From positions 124,001-188,000 of the forward strand of contig NZ_JACYFK010000004.1 in NCBI RefSeq assembly GCF_014855515.1: 64,000 nt of DNA, in the 5' to 3' direction. Shown piece after piece: positions 51,854-59,948 of the stretch (position 1 is its first letter; every line of letters starts with the position of its first letter). The position numbers and the translations under genes are program-made. The notes below the pieces were generated by a model. The model was given only the letters and a program-made list of their open reading frames with translations, made no database searches and was not told where the DNA came from. This stretch comes from Euzebyella marina (lineage in GTDB: Bacteria; Bacteroidota; Bacteroidia; Flavobacteriales; Flavobacteriaceae).

Positions 51854-52690
51854 ATGATTTCAAGACGACATTTCTTAAAACAAACTACGGTTGCCGGTAG
51901 TGGTGCAATACTAGTGCCCAATCTCTCATTTAACCTTTACAAAAAGCCCGAATATGGTGTACAGCTCTATACTTTTAGAGATGAATTGGCTAAAGATGCC
52001 AAGCAAACACTTAAAACTATAGCCGACCTGGGCATCAAAAAAATTGAGTCCGCACGCAGTACAAAAGGTTTGTATTATGGTCTTTCCCCTGAGGGTATGA
52101 AAAAGGAGTGCGAAGCGCTTGGCATGAAATTGGTCAGTGGCCATGTTGCCCTTGATGACGATTTTGAGAGTACGATGGAACAGGCCGTCAGGTCAGGTCA
52201 AGAATATGTCATATGTTCTTCTTTACCAAGTAAAGGGCAAACCGTAGATAATTACAAAAGTGTGGCCGACGCGTTTAATAAAGCGGGAGAATCATGTAAA
52301 AAGCTTGGTCTCAAATTCGGTTACCACAATCATGAATACGAGTTCGAATCACATGACGGACAAATTTTATATGATGTGCTAATGGATAATACCGACCCCG
52401 AATTGGTTTATATGGAGCTTGATTTAGGATGGGTAGTCGTGTCAGGTTTTGACCCGATGGATTATTTCAAGAAATATCCAGGTCGTTTTCCTCTTTGGCA
52501 TTTAAAGGATATGGATTTTAAAGAAAAGGAAAGCACCGAGTTTGGTAATGGCGACCTGAACATCAAAAAAATTATGGAAAGTCAAAAAGCTTCGGGAGTC
52601 AAACACATTTTTATTGAGCAGGAAGAATATACGAGTACCCCTGTTGAAAGCATGCGCCATAATATGAAGTTTCTTAAAAAGCTATCTTAA
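51854..52690 (+). CDS. Sugar phosphate isomerase/epimerase family protein (TIM barrel), Tat-type exported
   Basis: 278 residues. The signal 'MISRRHFLKQTTVAGSGAIL' is Tat-like. The AP endonuclease 2-like TIM barrel has 'YGVQLYTFRDELAKD', 'FGYHNHEYEFE' with metal-ligand His and Glu, 'MELDLGWVVVSG' and 'WHLKDMDF'. Periplasmic location with a metal-dependent sugar isomerase fold is common in Bacteroidota. The SMP-30-like lactonase gene begins five bases later, so the pair is an operon and may act on one sugar acid or lactone. Substrate unknown. Confidence 0.85.
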   Translation: MISRRHFLKQTTVAGSGAILVPNLSFNLYKKPEYGVQLYTFRDELAKDAKQTLKTIADLGIKKIESARSTKGLYYGLSPEGMKKECEALGMKLVSGHVALDDDFESTMEQAVRSGQEYVICSSLPSKGQTVDNYKSVADAFNKAGESCKKLGLKFGYHNHEYEFESHDGQILYDVLMDNTDPELVYMELDLGWVVVSGFDPMDYFKKYPGRFPLWHLKDMDFKEKESTEFGNGDLNIKKIMESQKASGVKHIFIEQEEYTSTPVESMRHNMKFLKKLS

Positions 52691-52695
52691 TCAAG

Positions 52696-53613
52696 ATGAT
52701 GAATTATTCAAAGCAACTATTTCTAGGATTATGGGGCCTATCGCTGGTGAGCCTTTCGTGCGAAGGGCAAAAGAAAGTTGATGACATCGTTGCAAAAGGG
52801 GCCGAATTGACCTTGGTTTCCGACACTTTCGAATTTACCGAAGGCCCAGCTATGGATAAATCTGGAGACGTCTATTTTACTGACCAACCGAACGATAGAA
52901 TTGTTAAATGGAGTGCTTCGGATAATACCGTCACCGACTATATGAAACCGGCCGGTCGTGCCAATGGTCTTTATTTTGATGATGAGGGAAGTCTTTTGGC
53001 CGCTGCAGACGAAAAGAATGAACTTTGGCGAATAGCAACTGATAAAAAAGTGACGGTGGTCATTGATAATTTTGAGAAAAAGAAATTGAATGGCCCCAAT
53101 GATATTTGGGTCGACCAAAAAGAAGGCGTTTATTTCACCGATCCTTTCTACAAACGCTCTTGGTGGCAACATACTGAACCCGAGCAATCGGCAAGAAGAG
53201 TTTATTATCTGGCTGCCAACACCTCTGAACCACGCGTTGTAATAGATGATAACTACGAACAGCCCAATGGCATTATTGGTACTCCCGATGGCAAGACTTT
53301 ATATGTTTCAGACAACGGGGCGAAGAAAACGTATGTTTACGATATCAGCAAAAATGGAGACTTGACGAATAAGAAGCTCTTTGCAGATATGGGATCCGAC
53401 GGTATGACGGTTGATCATTTAGGAAATGTTTATTTGACCGGCGATGGGGTAACGGTTTTTAACAAGAAGGGTGAGCAAATCAAACATATACCTGTTCCTG
53501 AAAACTGGACTGCCAATGTAACTTTCGGTGGACCGAAACAGAACATCTTGTTCATTACTGCGATGGATTCTGTGTATACCCTCGAAATGAATGTACACGG
53601 GGTGAGATATTAA
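52696..53613 (+). CDS. SMP-30/gluconolactonase/LRE family lipoprotein
   Basis: 305 residues (a second Met at 52699 may be the start). Lipobox 'SLVSLSC' near residue 23 makes it a lipoprotein. The six-bladed propeller shows 'FEFTEGPAMDKSGDVYFTDQ' (metal-binding Glu), 'LNGPNDIWVDQKEGVYFTDP' (metal Asn and Asp) and 'PNGIIGTPDGKTLYVSDN', which together give the calcium site of SMP-30 lactonases. It opens sugar lactones in the periplasm. Co-transcribed with the TIM-barrel gene before it; a long terminator follows. Confidence 0.9.
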   Translation: MMNYSKQLFLGLWGLSLVSLSCEGQKKVDDIVAKGAELTLVSDTFEFTEGPAMDKSGDVYFTDQPNDRIVKWSASDNTVTDYMKPAGRANGLYFDDEGSLLAAADEKNELWRIATDKKVTVVIDNFEKKKLNGPNDIWVDQKEGVYFTDPFYKRSWWQHTEPEQSARRVYYLAANTSEPRVVIDDNYEQPNGIIGTPDGKTLYVSDNGAKKTYVYDISKNGDLTNKKLFADMGSDGMTVDHLGNVYLTGDGVTVFNKKGEQIKHIPVPENWTANVTFGGPKQNILFITAMDSVYTLEMNVHGVRY

Positions 53614-53630
53614 TTAATAAGTACACTAGG

Positions 53631-53675
53631 CAAAGACGCCCATGCTTTGCAAATCATGGGCGTCTTTGTTTCTTT
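53631..53675. terminator. Bidirectional terminator
   Basis: A perfect 14-base-pair stem (53631-53644 with 53655-53668), ten-base loop and T-rich tail. It ends the lactonase operon and can also stop the minus-strand response-regulator transcript. Confidence 0.9.
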
Positions 53676-53704
53676 GAAAAAGATTGAAAAGTAAATTTAT
53701 ATCA

Positions 53705-54115
53705 TTACCATTGATTTTCGTAAACTTCAGTTAATATCTCGACCAGATTGTCTTCTGAGACAGGCTTTACAACATACCCGGTAAGCTCTTTAAATTCTTT
53801 GGCCCGTTCTTTATCACGTTCGCGCTCTGAAGAGGTTACCAAATAAATATGAACCTTGTCATTAATTTTTGGTTTCAATTCTCTAAACTCCTTTAGAAAA
53901 CCCCACCCGTCTAAAAAAGGCATATTTACATCTAGAAGTATGACCCCTGGCATTTCTGTTTGTTCATTTGCACAATTTTTAATGTAGTCCAATGCCTTTT
54001 CACCATCGGTGAAAGAATTGACCGCTAAGTTCTCCGAAATTCCGTCTAAAAGACGTTCGGTCAGGTAAAGATAAATTTCATCATCATCTACCAATAAAAT
54101 GTTCGCTTTTCTCAT
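53705..54115 (-). CDS. Single-domain response regulator (CheY-like)
   Basis: 136 residues, receiver domain only. Acidic pocket 'LLVDDDEIYL', phospho-acceptor Asp in 'ILLDVNMPFLDGWGFL', 'LVTSSERER' (switch Ser/Thr) and 'VVKPVSEDNL' (Lys). With no output domain it must act by protein contact, or be a phosphate sink or relay. It lies 82 bases after the histidine kinase gene on the same strand, so it is the natural partner of that kinase. This receiver type is common in Bacteroidota, usually without a known target. Confidence 0.9.
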   Translation of the reverse strand: MRKANILLVDDDEIYLYLTERLLDGISENLAVNSFTDGEKALDYIKNCANEQTEMPGVILLDVNMPFLDGWGFLKEFRELKPKINDKVHIYLVTSSERERDKERAKEFKELTGYVVKPVSEDNLVEILTEVYENQW

Positions 54116-54197
54116 GTCAGTTGATTTTAGTTGCCTATCATGGTTTCGATATCCTATAACGCAACCATGTGATTTATTGTTTGTTAGTTACTTAAAT

Positions 54198-55991
54198 TTA
54201 AAAAATTATCTTAAATACCGTGCCTTTACCTACACTACTTTTTAGGCTAATTGAGGCATCTAGAGCTTCCAATTGAGTTTTAACAAGAAAAAGCCCCATA
54301 CCCTTGCCTGAAACATCTCTATGAAATCTTTTATATAGTTTGAACATATCGTCTTTATGACGATCGGTGTCTACACCAATACCATTGTCTTCAACATATA
54401 GTACCTTCCTTCCATCTTCAACTTTGCTTTTAAACAACAAAAAAGAAGACACATCTTTTCTTCTGTATTTGATTGCATTAGATATAAAGTTGTGAATAAT
54501 GCTTTTTAAATAAAACCTCGAAAAATTGACGACTTTCCATTCCTCCAACTGATAAATAATTCTGAAACCGCTATCATCGTTTATCGAATCGGGAAATTCT
54601 TTCCTGACATTCTCAATCAACTCAATCAGGTCAATACCCTTAATATCAATTTCATTCTGGTCGAGTATCGTAACATAATGTCTAATATCTTCTGTTAAGT
54701 TGACAATACTATCGGCTATGGTGTTCAATTTGGGCAGCAAATCTTTAATATGGCCCTCATATTTTTTATTCTTCAGCATATCTACAATGACAGACATACT
54801 TGTAACAGGCGCTCTTAGATTATGTGATATGAGATAATTGAATTGCTCCAGTTGCTCGTTTCGTACTTTTAGACGATCGTTTGTTTGCTTGACCTGCTTA
54901 TTTATTTTTTGTAACTTTTTCTGTCCCTCAAGTAATGAATCGTTTTTTTGTTTCAGCTCTTCCACTAGAAACAGTTTTTCTTTTTGATACTTTAAATAAC
55001 CGTATGAAATACCCGCAACCGCTAAAATGGAAAATAAGTGAAGTACGATAAAGTTCTGGTAAACTTGCCACATTCCAGCTTGAATAGCCGTAGAAGGAAT
55101 CTCTTCGACAATGGCCCAATCAGTGGCTGTTGATATATTATCGGGCTCGTTATAGATACGGCTGCTTCGCAGCTTACCATTTTCAAGATCTACTTTACGC
55201 AAACTCCATATAGCTCCGTCACTTAAAAAAGTGGTATCCTTAAAAGGCAGTAATCCCTGAACGTTTATTCTGGTTTTATCCTCTTCTAGGTTTTCAAATT
55301 CCTTTACTTCATTAGGCAGTTCGAATTTTGAAGTATTTGAGCTAATAACATCAAGGTTAGAATCAACTATATAAGTATTGCCCTCTGTTGATGGGGTAGT
55401 CAAAGTATTCAGTATATCGGCCATTCGAAAGTTGATGACCACAAGGCCCAATTTATTACCAAGCGAATCATAAATAGGCCCTACTGAGCGCAGAACAGGT
55501 TTATAGGGTCTTTCAATTTCACCATACTCCCTATTCAAGTTTATTCTTGACAAGAATACATTGCCCTTTTTTAAAGTTAGACCTTTTTGAACGTATTCAC
55601 GATCAATTTTGCTCTGTAAAGGTGCCGACTCCAAAATTCCACCTTGGTAACTTTGGTACCTCAAAACTTCATTACCATTGTTATCTAGAATTCTAAACTG
55701 ATCGTAAAAACCCAGACTATTCAAAACCTCTAAATAGGGCCGAATAAATTCTTTATGAGTGCTTTGAGGATTGAATTTCTGCGGATAAAGTATAGAGGTC
55801 CAATAATTTGAATTGTGTACCAAGTAGTGGCAAACATCACTTATAAAAAAAGATTTATTGGCAGCATCAAGGGCTTCTTGCTTAGAAAGCTCGACAATCC
55901 TTTCCCGCTTCTGACTGGTGAGCATGAGAAGAGAAAGCACTAGTAAAGGAATGTAGAGCAACAAGAAATTACCTAGAAATTTTTTCCACAT
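54198..55991 (-). CDS. Membrane sensor histidine kinase with large periplasmic sensor
   Basis: 597 residues. The N-terminal helix (about 6-25) and a second one (about 312-332) bracket a periplasmic domain of about 285 residues with a double-PAS (dCache-like) feel: 'FRILDNNGNEVLRYQSYQGG' and 'RSVGPIYDSLGNKLGLVVIN'. A coiled coil (about 340-385) leads to the HisKA box 'FNYLISHNLRAPVTSMSVIV'. The ATPase domain has 'NFISNAIKYR', 'VEDNGIGVD' and 'GKGMGLFLVK'. Partner is the receiver-only protein downstream. dCache-type sensors bind small molecules; the ligand is unknown. Confidence 0.9.
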   Translation of the reverse strand: MWKKFLGNFLLLYIPLLVLSLLMLTSQKRERIVELSKQEALDAANKSFFISDVCHYLVHNSNYWTSILYPQKFNPQSTHKEFIRPYLEVLNSLGFYDQFRILDNNGNEVLRYQSYQGGILESAPLQSKIDREYVQKGLTLKKGNVFLSRINLNREYGEIERPYKPVLRSVGPIYDSLGNKLGLVVINFRMADILNTLTTPSTEGNTYIVDSNLDVISSNTSKFELPNEVKEFENLEEDKTRINVQGLLPFKDTTFLSDGAIWSLRKVDLENGKLRSSRIYNEPDNISTATDWAIVEEIPSTAIQAGMWQVYQNFIVLHLFSILAVAGISYGYLKYQKEKLFLVEELKQKNDSLLEGQKKLQKINKQVKQTNDRLKVRNEQLEQFNYLISHNLRAPVTSMSVIVDMLKNKKYEGHIKDLLPKLNTIADSIVNLTEDIRHYVTILDQNEIDIKGIDLIELIENVRKEFPDSINDDSGFRIIYQLEEWKVVNFSRFYLKSIIHNFISNAIKYRRKDVSSFLLFKSKVEDGRKVLYVEDNGIGVDTDRHKDDMFKLYKRFHRDVSGKGMGLFLVKTQLEALDASISLKSSVGKGTVFKIIF

Positions 55992-56124
55992 AAAATGATG
56001 GGGTAGTCAATAAAAAATCATATTGAATGATGGAAGGGGGATGTGTCATCAAATCAATATTCAAAACCTTACCGAAGGTACATCTTTTTCCTACTAATAT
56101 TGTTAAAATAAAATAAAATTATAA

Positions 56125-56138
56125 TGTTATCGATAACA
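56125..56138. promoter_or_regulatory. LacI-family-type operator palindrome
   Basis: TGTTATCGATAACA is a perfect 14-bp palindrome with a central CG, fitting the TGnnAnCGnTnnCA pattern of LacI/GalR-family operators. It lies 134 bases upstream of the sensor kinase gene and about 260 bases upstream of the DUF1569 gene. No LacI-family gene is in the window. Confidence 0.5.
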
Positions 56139-56310
56139 CCAATACTATTGACAGACTAAGGACACTAAATATTCAAAAAATGCATAAAATCAAGGTCAAA
56201 TTGTATTTCCTTCGCCACTCAAAACCGCTTCAGATATTAATAAGACCCATTATCAGATTGCTATTTTCTTACAAAAACACTCTTAAAATTAACTTAATGA
56301 TTTTTTCTAT

Positions 56311-56350
56311 AAAGACCTTTAGTTCAGTAGGATTAGAACGGGTCTTTTTC
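56311..56350 (+). terminator. Terminator-like nested hairpin
   Basis: AAAGACC (56311-56317) pairs with GGTCTTT (56341-56347), and an inner GTTC/GAAC pair sits inside; a short T run follows. No clear gene ends just before it. Confidence 0.4.
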
Positions 56351-56396
56351 TAACTTTAGAAACGATTTTTTTCACCATCCAACTAAAACTTTAAAA

Positions 56397-56855
56397 ATGA
56401 TAATTAAGAATGTATTTGACCGAAAAGTTTCTGAAGAATTGGTCTCTAGAATTAACCAACTGACACCATCGACCACAAACCTTTGGGGTAAAATGAATGT
56501 TTCTCAAATGCTGGCCCATTGCAATGTTACCTATGACTTGGTTTATACAGATAAATACCCGAAACCCACAGGTTTAAAAAAAGTCTTGATAAAACTTTTA
56601 GCAAAGAAAGTAGTTACAGGCCCCAAACCCTATAAAAAGAACATGCGTACAGCTCCTGTTTTTCTAGTTTCAGATGACAAAGATTTTGATAAAGAAAAGG
56701 GTCTTTTAATCGGTAATGTTGAAAAAACCCAGCAATTAGGGGCCGCACACTTTCATAACAAAGAATCTCACTCTTTCGGCCCTCTTACTACCGATGAGTG
56801 GAATACCCTGTTCTATAAACATATTGATCACCACCTTCAACAATTTGGGGTTTAA
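56397..56855 (+). CDS. DUF1569 family protein
   Basis: 152 residues. The DinB-like four-helix layout and 'WGKMNVSQMLAHCNVTYDL' with the first metal-ligand His are family features. 'LGAAHFHNKESHSFGPLTTD' and 'YKHIDHHLQQFGV' supply further His, giving the usual three-His metal site. Cytoplasmic, no signal. Function unknown; relatives resemble thiol-dependent metalloenzymes. Followed by glpF after 73 bases on the same strand, probably a separate transcript. Confidence 0.82.
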   Translation: MIIKNVFDRKVSEELVSRINQLTPSTTNLWGKMNVSQMLAHCNVTYDLVYTDKYPKPTGLKKVLIKLLAKKVVTGPKPYKKNMRTAPVFLVSDDKDFDKEKGLLIGNVEKTQQLGAAHFHNKESHSFGPLTTDEWNTLFYKHIDHHLQQFGV

Positions 56856-56928
56856 AATTTATTTTTTTGACAGAAAACTAGGAGTAAAATTCTTTTTTCT
56901 ATCTTTTAAACCTAAAACCAACTAAACT

Positions 56929-57654
56929 ATGCAAGCTTACATCTTTGAATTTATCGGAACAGGCATGCTCATACTATTGGGTAATGGTATAGTGGCCAAC
57001 CTTGTTCTTAAAGGTACCAAAGGTTCCGATTCAGGGTGGGTAGGTATTTCGTTGGCTTGGGGTATTTCTGTTTTTGTAGGCGTGTTTATAAGTGCCGATG
57101 TGAGCGGAGCGCACTTGAACCCGGCAGTAACCGTTGGGTTGGCGACCGCCGGCAAGTTTGATTGGAGTCTGGTACCCGGCTATTTTGTGGCCCAAATACT
57201 CGGAGCGATGGTAGGAAATTTTTTGGTTTTTCTGACCTATAAAAAGCAATACGAAATTACAGAGGATAAAGGAGCCATTTTGGCAACGTTCTCTACTTCA
57301 CCGGCCATAAGAAGCCCTTTCTGGAATCTGGTCACTGAAATTATCGGAACCTTCGCTTTGGTCTTCGGAGTATTTTATATCGCAGGAGGAACTATTTCTG
57401 ACGAGCCTGTTTCCTTAGGTTCTCTCGATGCCCTGCCTGTAGCCTTACTGGTCATGGGTATCGGTTTTGGACTCGGAGGTCCTACCGGATATGCAATCAA
57501 TCCCGCACGTGACCTAGGCCCTCGTATAGCGCACTCCATTCTGCCTATTAAAGGAAAGGGAGATAGCGATTGGGGCTATGCATGGGTTCCCGTAGTCGGA
57601 CCGATAATTGGAGGAGCTTTGGCAGCTCTAGCGTATTTGGCTGTCGGAATTTAA
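56929..57654 (+). CDS. glpF: Aquaglyceroporin / glycerol facilitator (MIP family)
   Basis: 241 residues with six helices and two half-helices. Both NPA boxes are intact: 'SGAHLNPAVTVG' and 'GYAINPARDLGPR'. The Asp after the second NPAR marks the aquaglyceroporin (GlpF) class rather than water-only AqpZ. Inner membrane; passes glycerol and similar small solutes. No glpK is adjacent. The alpha/beta hydrolase gene begins 16 bases later, so the two are probably co-transcribed, which hints at uptake of a hydrolysis product. That link is speculative. Confidence 0.9.
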   Translation: MQAYIFEFIGTGMLILLGNGIVANLVLKGTKGSDSGWVGISLAWGISVFVGVFISADVSGAHLNPAVTVGLATAGKFDWSLVPGYFVAQILGAMVGNFLVFLTYKKQYEITEDKGAILATFSTSPAIRSPFWNLVTEIIGTFALVFGVFYIAGGTISDEPVSLGSLDALPVALLVMGIGFGLGGPTGYAINPARDLGPRIAHSILPIKGKGDSDWGYAWVPVVGPIIGGALAALAYLAVGI

Positions 57655-57670
57655 TTTAAAGACCACCCTA

Positions 57671-58558
57671 ATGAAAAAAAACATCCTTTACTTATATCTA
57701 TTGACTTTCAGTATAACTAGTAGCCTACAAGCGCAAGACATTATTCAAGTTCCGCATGAAAAAGCTGTCGATGTAAGCTGGCAAGGCGATGAAAAGCAAT
57801 ATTTCTCACAAATTTGGGATACCGAAGTGGTCACCAACGTTTCGGTGCCCACCATGCAGGTCTTTAAACCAACCAACCCGAACGGTACGGCGGTTATTGT
57901 GGCTCCAGGAGGAGGCTTGTATGGCCTAAGCATTGAGAGTGAAGGAAACATGGTAGCCAAATGGCTTTCTAAAAAGGGTATCACGGCCTTTGTGCTCAAA
58001 TATCGCCTTGTACCCACGGGAGAAGATGGTATCAAAGAAATTACCGATGAGGGCACTAACAACCCAGCTAAAATCGGTCAGCGTATCAAACCTGTTCTAC
58101 CTCTATCGATAGCCGATGGTCTTTCTGCCGTCGCCTATGTTCGGGAGCACGCCAACGACTATGGTGTAGACCCTGCTAAAATTGGCTTTATGGGCTTTTC
58201 CGCGGGTGGAGCCGTAACCATGGGGGTCGGTTATTACGCGAAACAGCTGGATAGGCCTGACTTTATTGTTCCTGTATACCCCTGGACTACCGCCTTTCCA
58301 GTTCAAGAAGCCCCTGCCAATGCCCCAAAAATGTTGGTCATTTGCGCTACCGACGACCCACTTGGCTTGGCGAAGGGAAGTATTGAATTATACAACTCTT
58401 GGCTTAACAGAGGCTATACCCCTGCCCTGCATATGTATGCGAAAGGTGGACATGGTTTTGGAATGAAAAGCCAAGGCCTACCCTCAGACAGTTGGATCGA
58501 ACGTTTTTATGATTGGGCCGATGCCGAGGGTATTATTGCCAAGGTGCCAAAAGGGTAA
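57671..58558 (+). CDS. Exported alpha/beta hydrolase (esterase-like)
   Basis: 295 residues with a Sec signal ending 'SSLQAQ' near 22. Alpha/beta hydrolase features: oxyanion region 'GTAVIVAPGGGLYGLSIESE', nucleophile elbow 'GFMGFSAGGAVTMGV' with the Ser, catalytic Asp in 'CATDDPLG' and His in 'KGGHGFGMK'. It resembles the BD-FAE/acetyl xylan esterase-like group from Bacteroidota. A periplasmic esterase acting on decorated sugars is likely. Second gene after glpF; its end is 14 bases from the convergent enolase-superfamily gene. Confidence 0.87.
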   Translation: MKKNILYLYLLTFSITSSLQAQDIIQVPHEKAVDVSWQGDEKQYFSQIWDTEVVTNVSVPTMQVFKPTNPNGTAVIVAPGGGLYGLSIESEGNMVAKWLSKKGITAFVLKYRLVPTGEDGIKEITDEGTNNPAKIGQRIKPVLPLSIADGLSAVAYVREHANDYGVDPAKIGFMGFSAGGAVTMGVGYYAKQLDRPDFIVPVYPWTTAFPVQEAPANAPKMLVICATDDPLGLAKGSIELYNSWLNRGYTPALHMYAKGGHGFGMKSQGLPSDSWIERFYDWADAEGIIAKVPKG

Positions 58559-58572
58559 ATTTTACTCAACCC

Positions 58573-59850
58573 TTATTTAAAAAAAGGTACGTTTTTATCG
58601 GCGTACTTTTTCATACCTTCTTCATTGATCTCGACACCGATACCCGGTTTTTCCGAGAGTTTAATGAAACCGTCTTCGACCATCTCGCCATCGTAGCTGA
58701 CTATTTCTTTATACATCGGATTTTTGTGAAAATATATCTGCCATTCAAGAATCATGAAGTTCGGCACCGATGCGCATACATGACATGATGCCATAGCACC
58801 TAGAAAAGATGCGACCATATGAGGAGCAAAAGGTACATAGTAGAGGTTTGCCAGATTCGCTATACGCTGAGCTTCTCCTAAACCACCTGCCTTTTGTAAA
58901 TCGGGCATGATAATATCTACCGCCCCTGTTTCTAAAAGTCTTCTAAAACCATAAGCCAAATAATGGTTTTCACCAGCGCAGATAGGTGTACTAGTAGAGT
59001 CGGTTATCTTTTTGTAGGCATCAACGTTTTCCGCAGGTATGGGTTCTTCAAGCCACATCATGTCGATAGGCTCTAAAATCTTTGCCACTTTCTCGCCCGT
59101 AATGGCATCATATCTGCCGTGCATATCAGCACATATATCGATATTCGGGCCGACGGCTTCACGGGCAGCGGCCATTTGATCGTGCATTCTTTCAATTTCC
59201 GCAGGGCTCGCGGTCCAGTTATATTTGTCGTATTTATTGGGATCATTGGCTTGGTCTAAATCAAACTTAACAGCTGTAAAGCCCATATCGACCGCTTCTT
59301 TGGCACTGGCAGCAAAATCTTCAGGTTTGGGCAATCTGTTTTGATAGAGGGCCGTATCCATATAAACACGTATTTTATCCCTGAACTTGCCCCCTAGCAA
59401 TTGGTATACAGGCAAGTTCAACGCCTTACCTGTCAAATCCCACAGCGCTGTTTCTACAGCAGTTAGTACGGCTACATACATGCCCGATTGCGCACCTTCA
59501 AAAAAACCTCCTCTTCTAATATCTTCAAAAAGTCTATGGACATTCAGAGGGTTCTTACCTTTTAAACGTTCTCCGAACATTTTGACCAAATGATAGGTAC
59601 CTGGAGTAGCATCGACCCCCTCACCATGCCCAACAATGTCTTGGTTACTATAGATTTTTACAAATAAACTGTGTCCACCACGAATATATCCGCATTTAAT
59701 ATCTGTTATCTGTAGGTCTGATGGCGCCGATCTCTTTGAGGTTTGGTCTACTGCCTGCACCAATTCATTTCCAAAAGTTGCAAACGGCATGGTAGTTAAA
59801 GTGGTGGCCGCTGCCGCCTTGGTTAAGAAGCTTCTTCTTGAACTTTTCAT
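58573..59850 (-). CDS. Mandelate racemase/muconate lactonizing (enolase superfamily) enzyme, Tat-type exported
   Basis: 425 residues. The signal 'MKSSRRSFLTKAAAATTLTT' is Tat-like. Barrel motifs: 'FTAVKFDLDQAND' (catalytic Lys region), 'DICADMHGRYDA' (first metal Asp), 'MMWLEEPIPAEN' (second metal Glu), 'TPICAGENHYLAYGFRRLLE' (third metal Glu) and 'PFAPHMVAS' (catalytic His). The pattern suits a sugar-acid dehydratase such as the galactonate or gluconate type. Most relatives are cytoplasmic; here export is predicted. The RraA-like gene upstream is 98 bases away on the same strand, so the two may act in one pathway. Confidence 0.87.
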   Translation of the reverse strand: MKSSRRSFLTKAAAATTLTTMPFATFGNELVQAVDQTSKRSAPSDLQITDIKCGYIRGGHSLFVKIYSNQDIVGHGEGVDATPGTYHLVKMFGERLKGKNPLNVHRLFEDIRRGGFFEGAQSGMYVAVLTAVETALWDLTGKALNLPVYQLLGGKFRDKIRVYMDTALYQNRLPKPEDFAASAKEAVDMGFTAVKFDLDQANDPNKYDKYNWTASPAEIERMHDQMAAAREAVGPNIDICADMHGRYDAITGEKVAKILEPIDMMWLEEPIPAENVDAYKKITDSTSTPICAGENHYLAYGFRRLLETGAVDIIMPDLQKAGGLGEAQRIANLANLYYVPFAPHMVASFLGAMASCHVCASVPNFMILEWQIYFHKNPMYKEIVSYDGEMVEDGFIKLSEKPGIGVEINEEGMKKYADKNVPFFK

Positions 59851-59948
59851 AACTTATCGTTTAGGTTGATGTATTTCTTAAATACTACGAACCTATTTTA
59901 TCAAAACCCTAATTTTTTAGTGATTTTTTTGAAAAATTCATTCAAATA

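Larger units (their letters stand above)
55992..56396. other. 405-bp gap with operator-like palindrome and hairpin
   Basis: No convincing long gene. It holds a perfect 14-bp palindrome (56125-56138), a weak -7-like TACTATTG (56143-56150) and a terminator-like hairpin (56311-56350). A 58-codon A+T-rich ORF (56180-56356) is open but not protein-like enough to call. A small RNA between promoter and hairpin is possible. Confidence 0.4.

Noticed and set aside
56180-56356. 58-codon plus-strand ORF in the 55992-56396 gap
   Set aside because: Composition looks like translated A+T-rich noncoding DNA, no domain, and it runs through the terminator-like hairpin at 56311-56350; kept only as a note.
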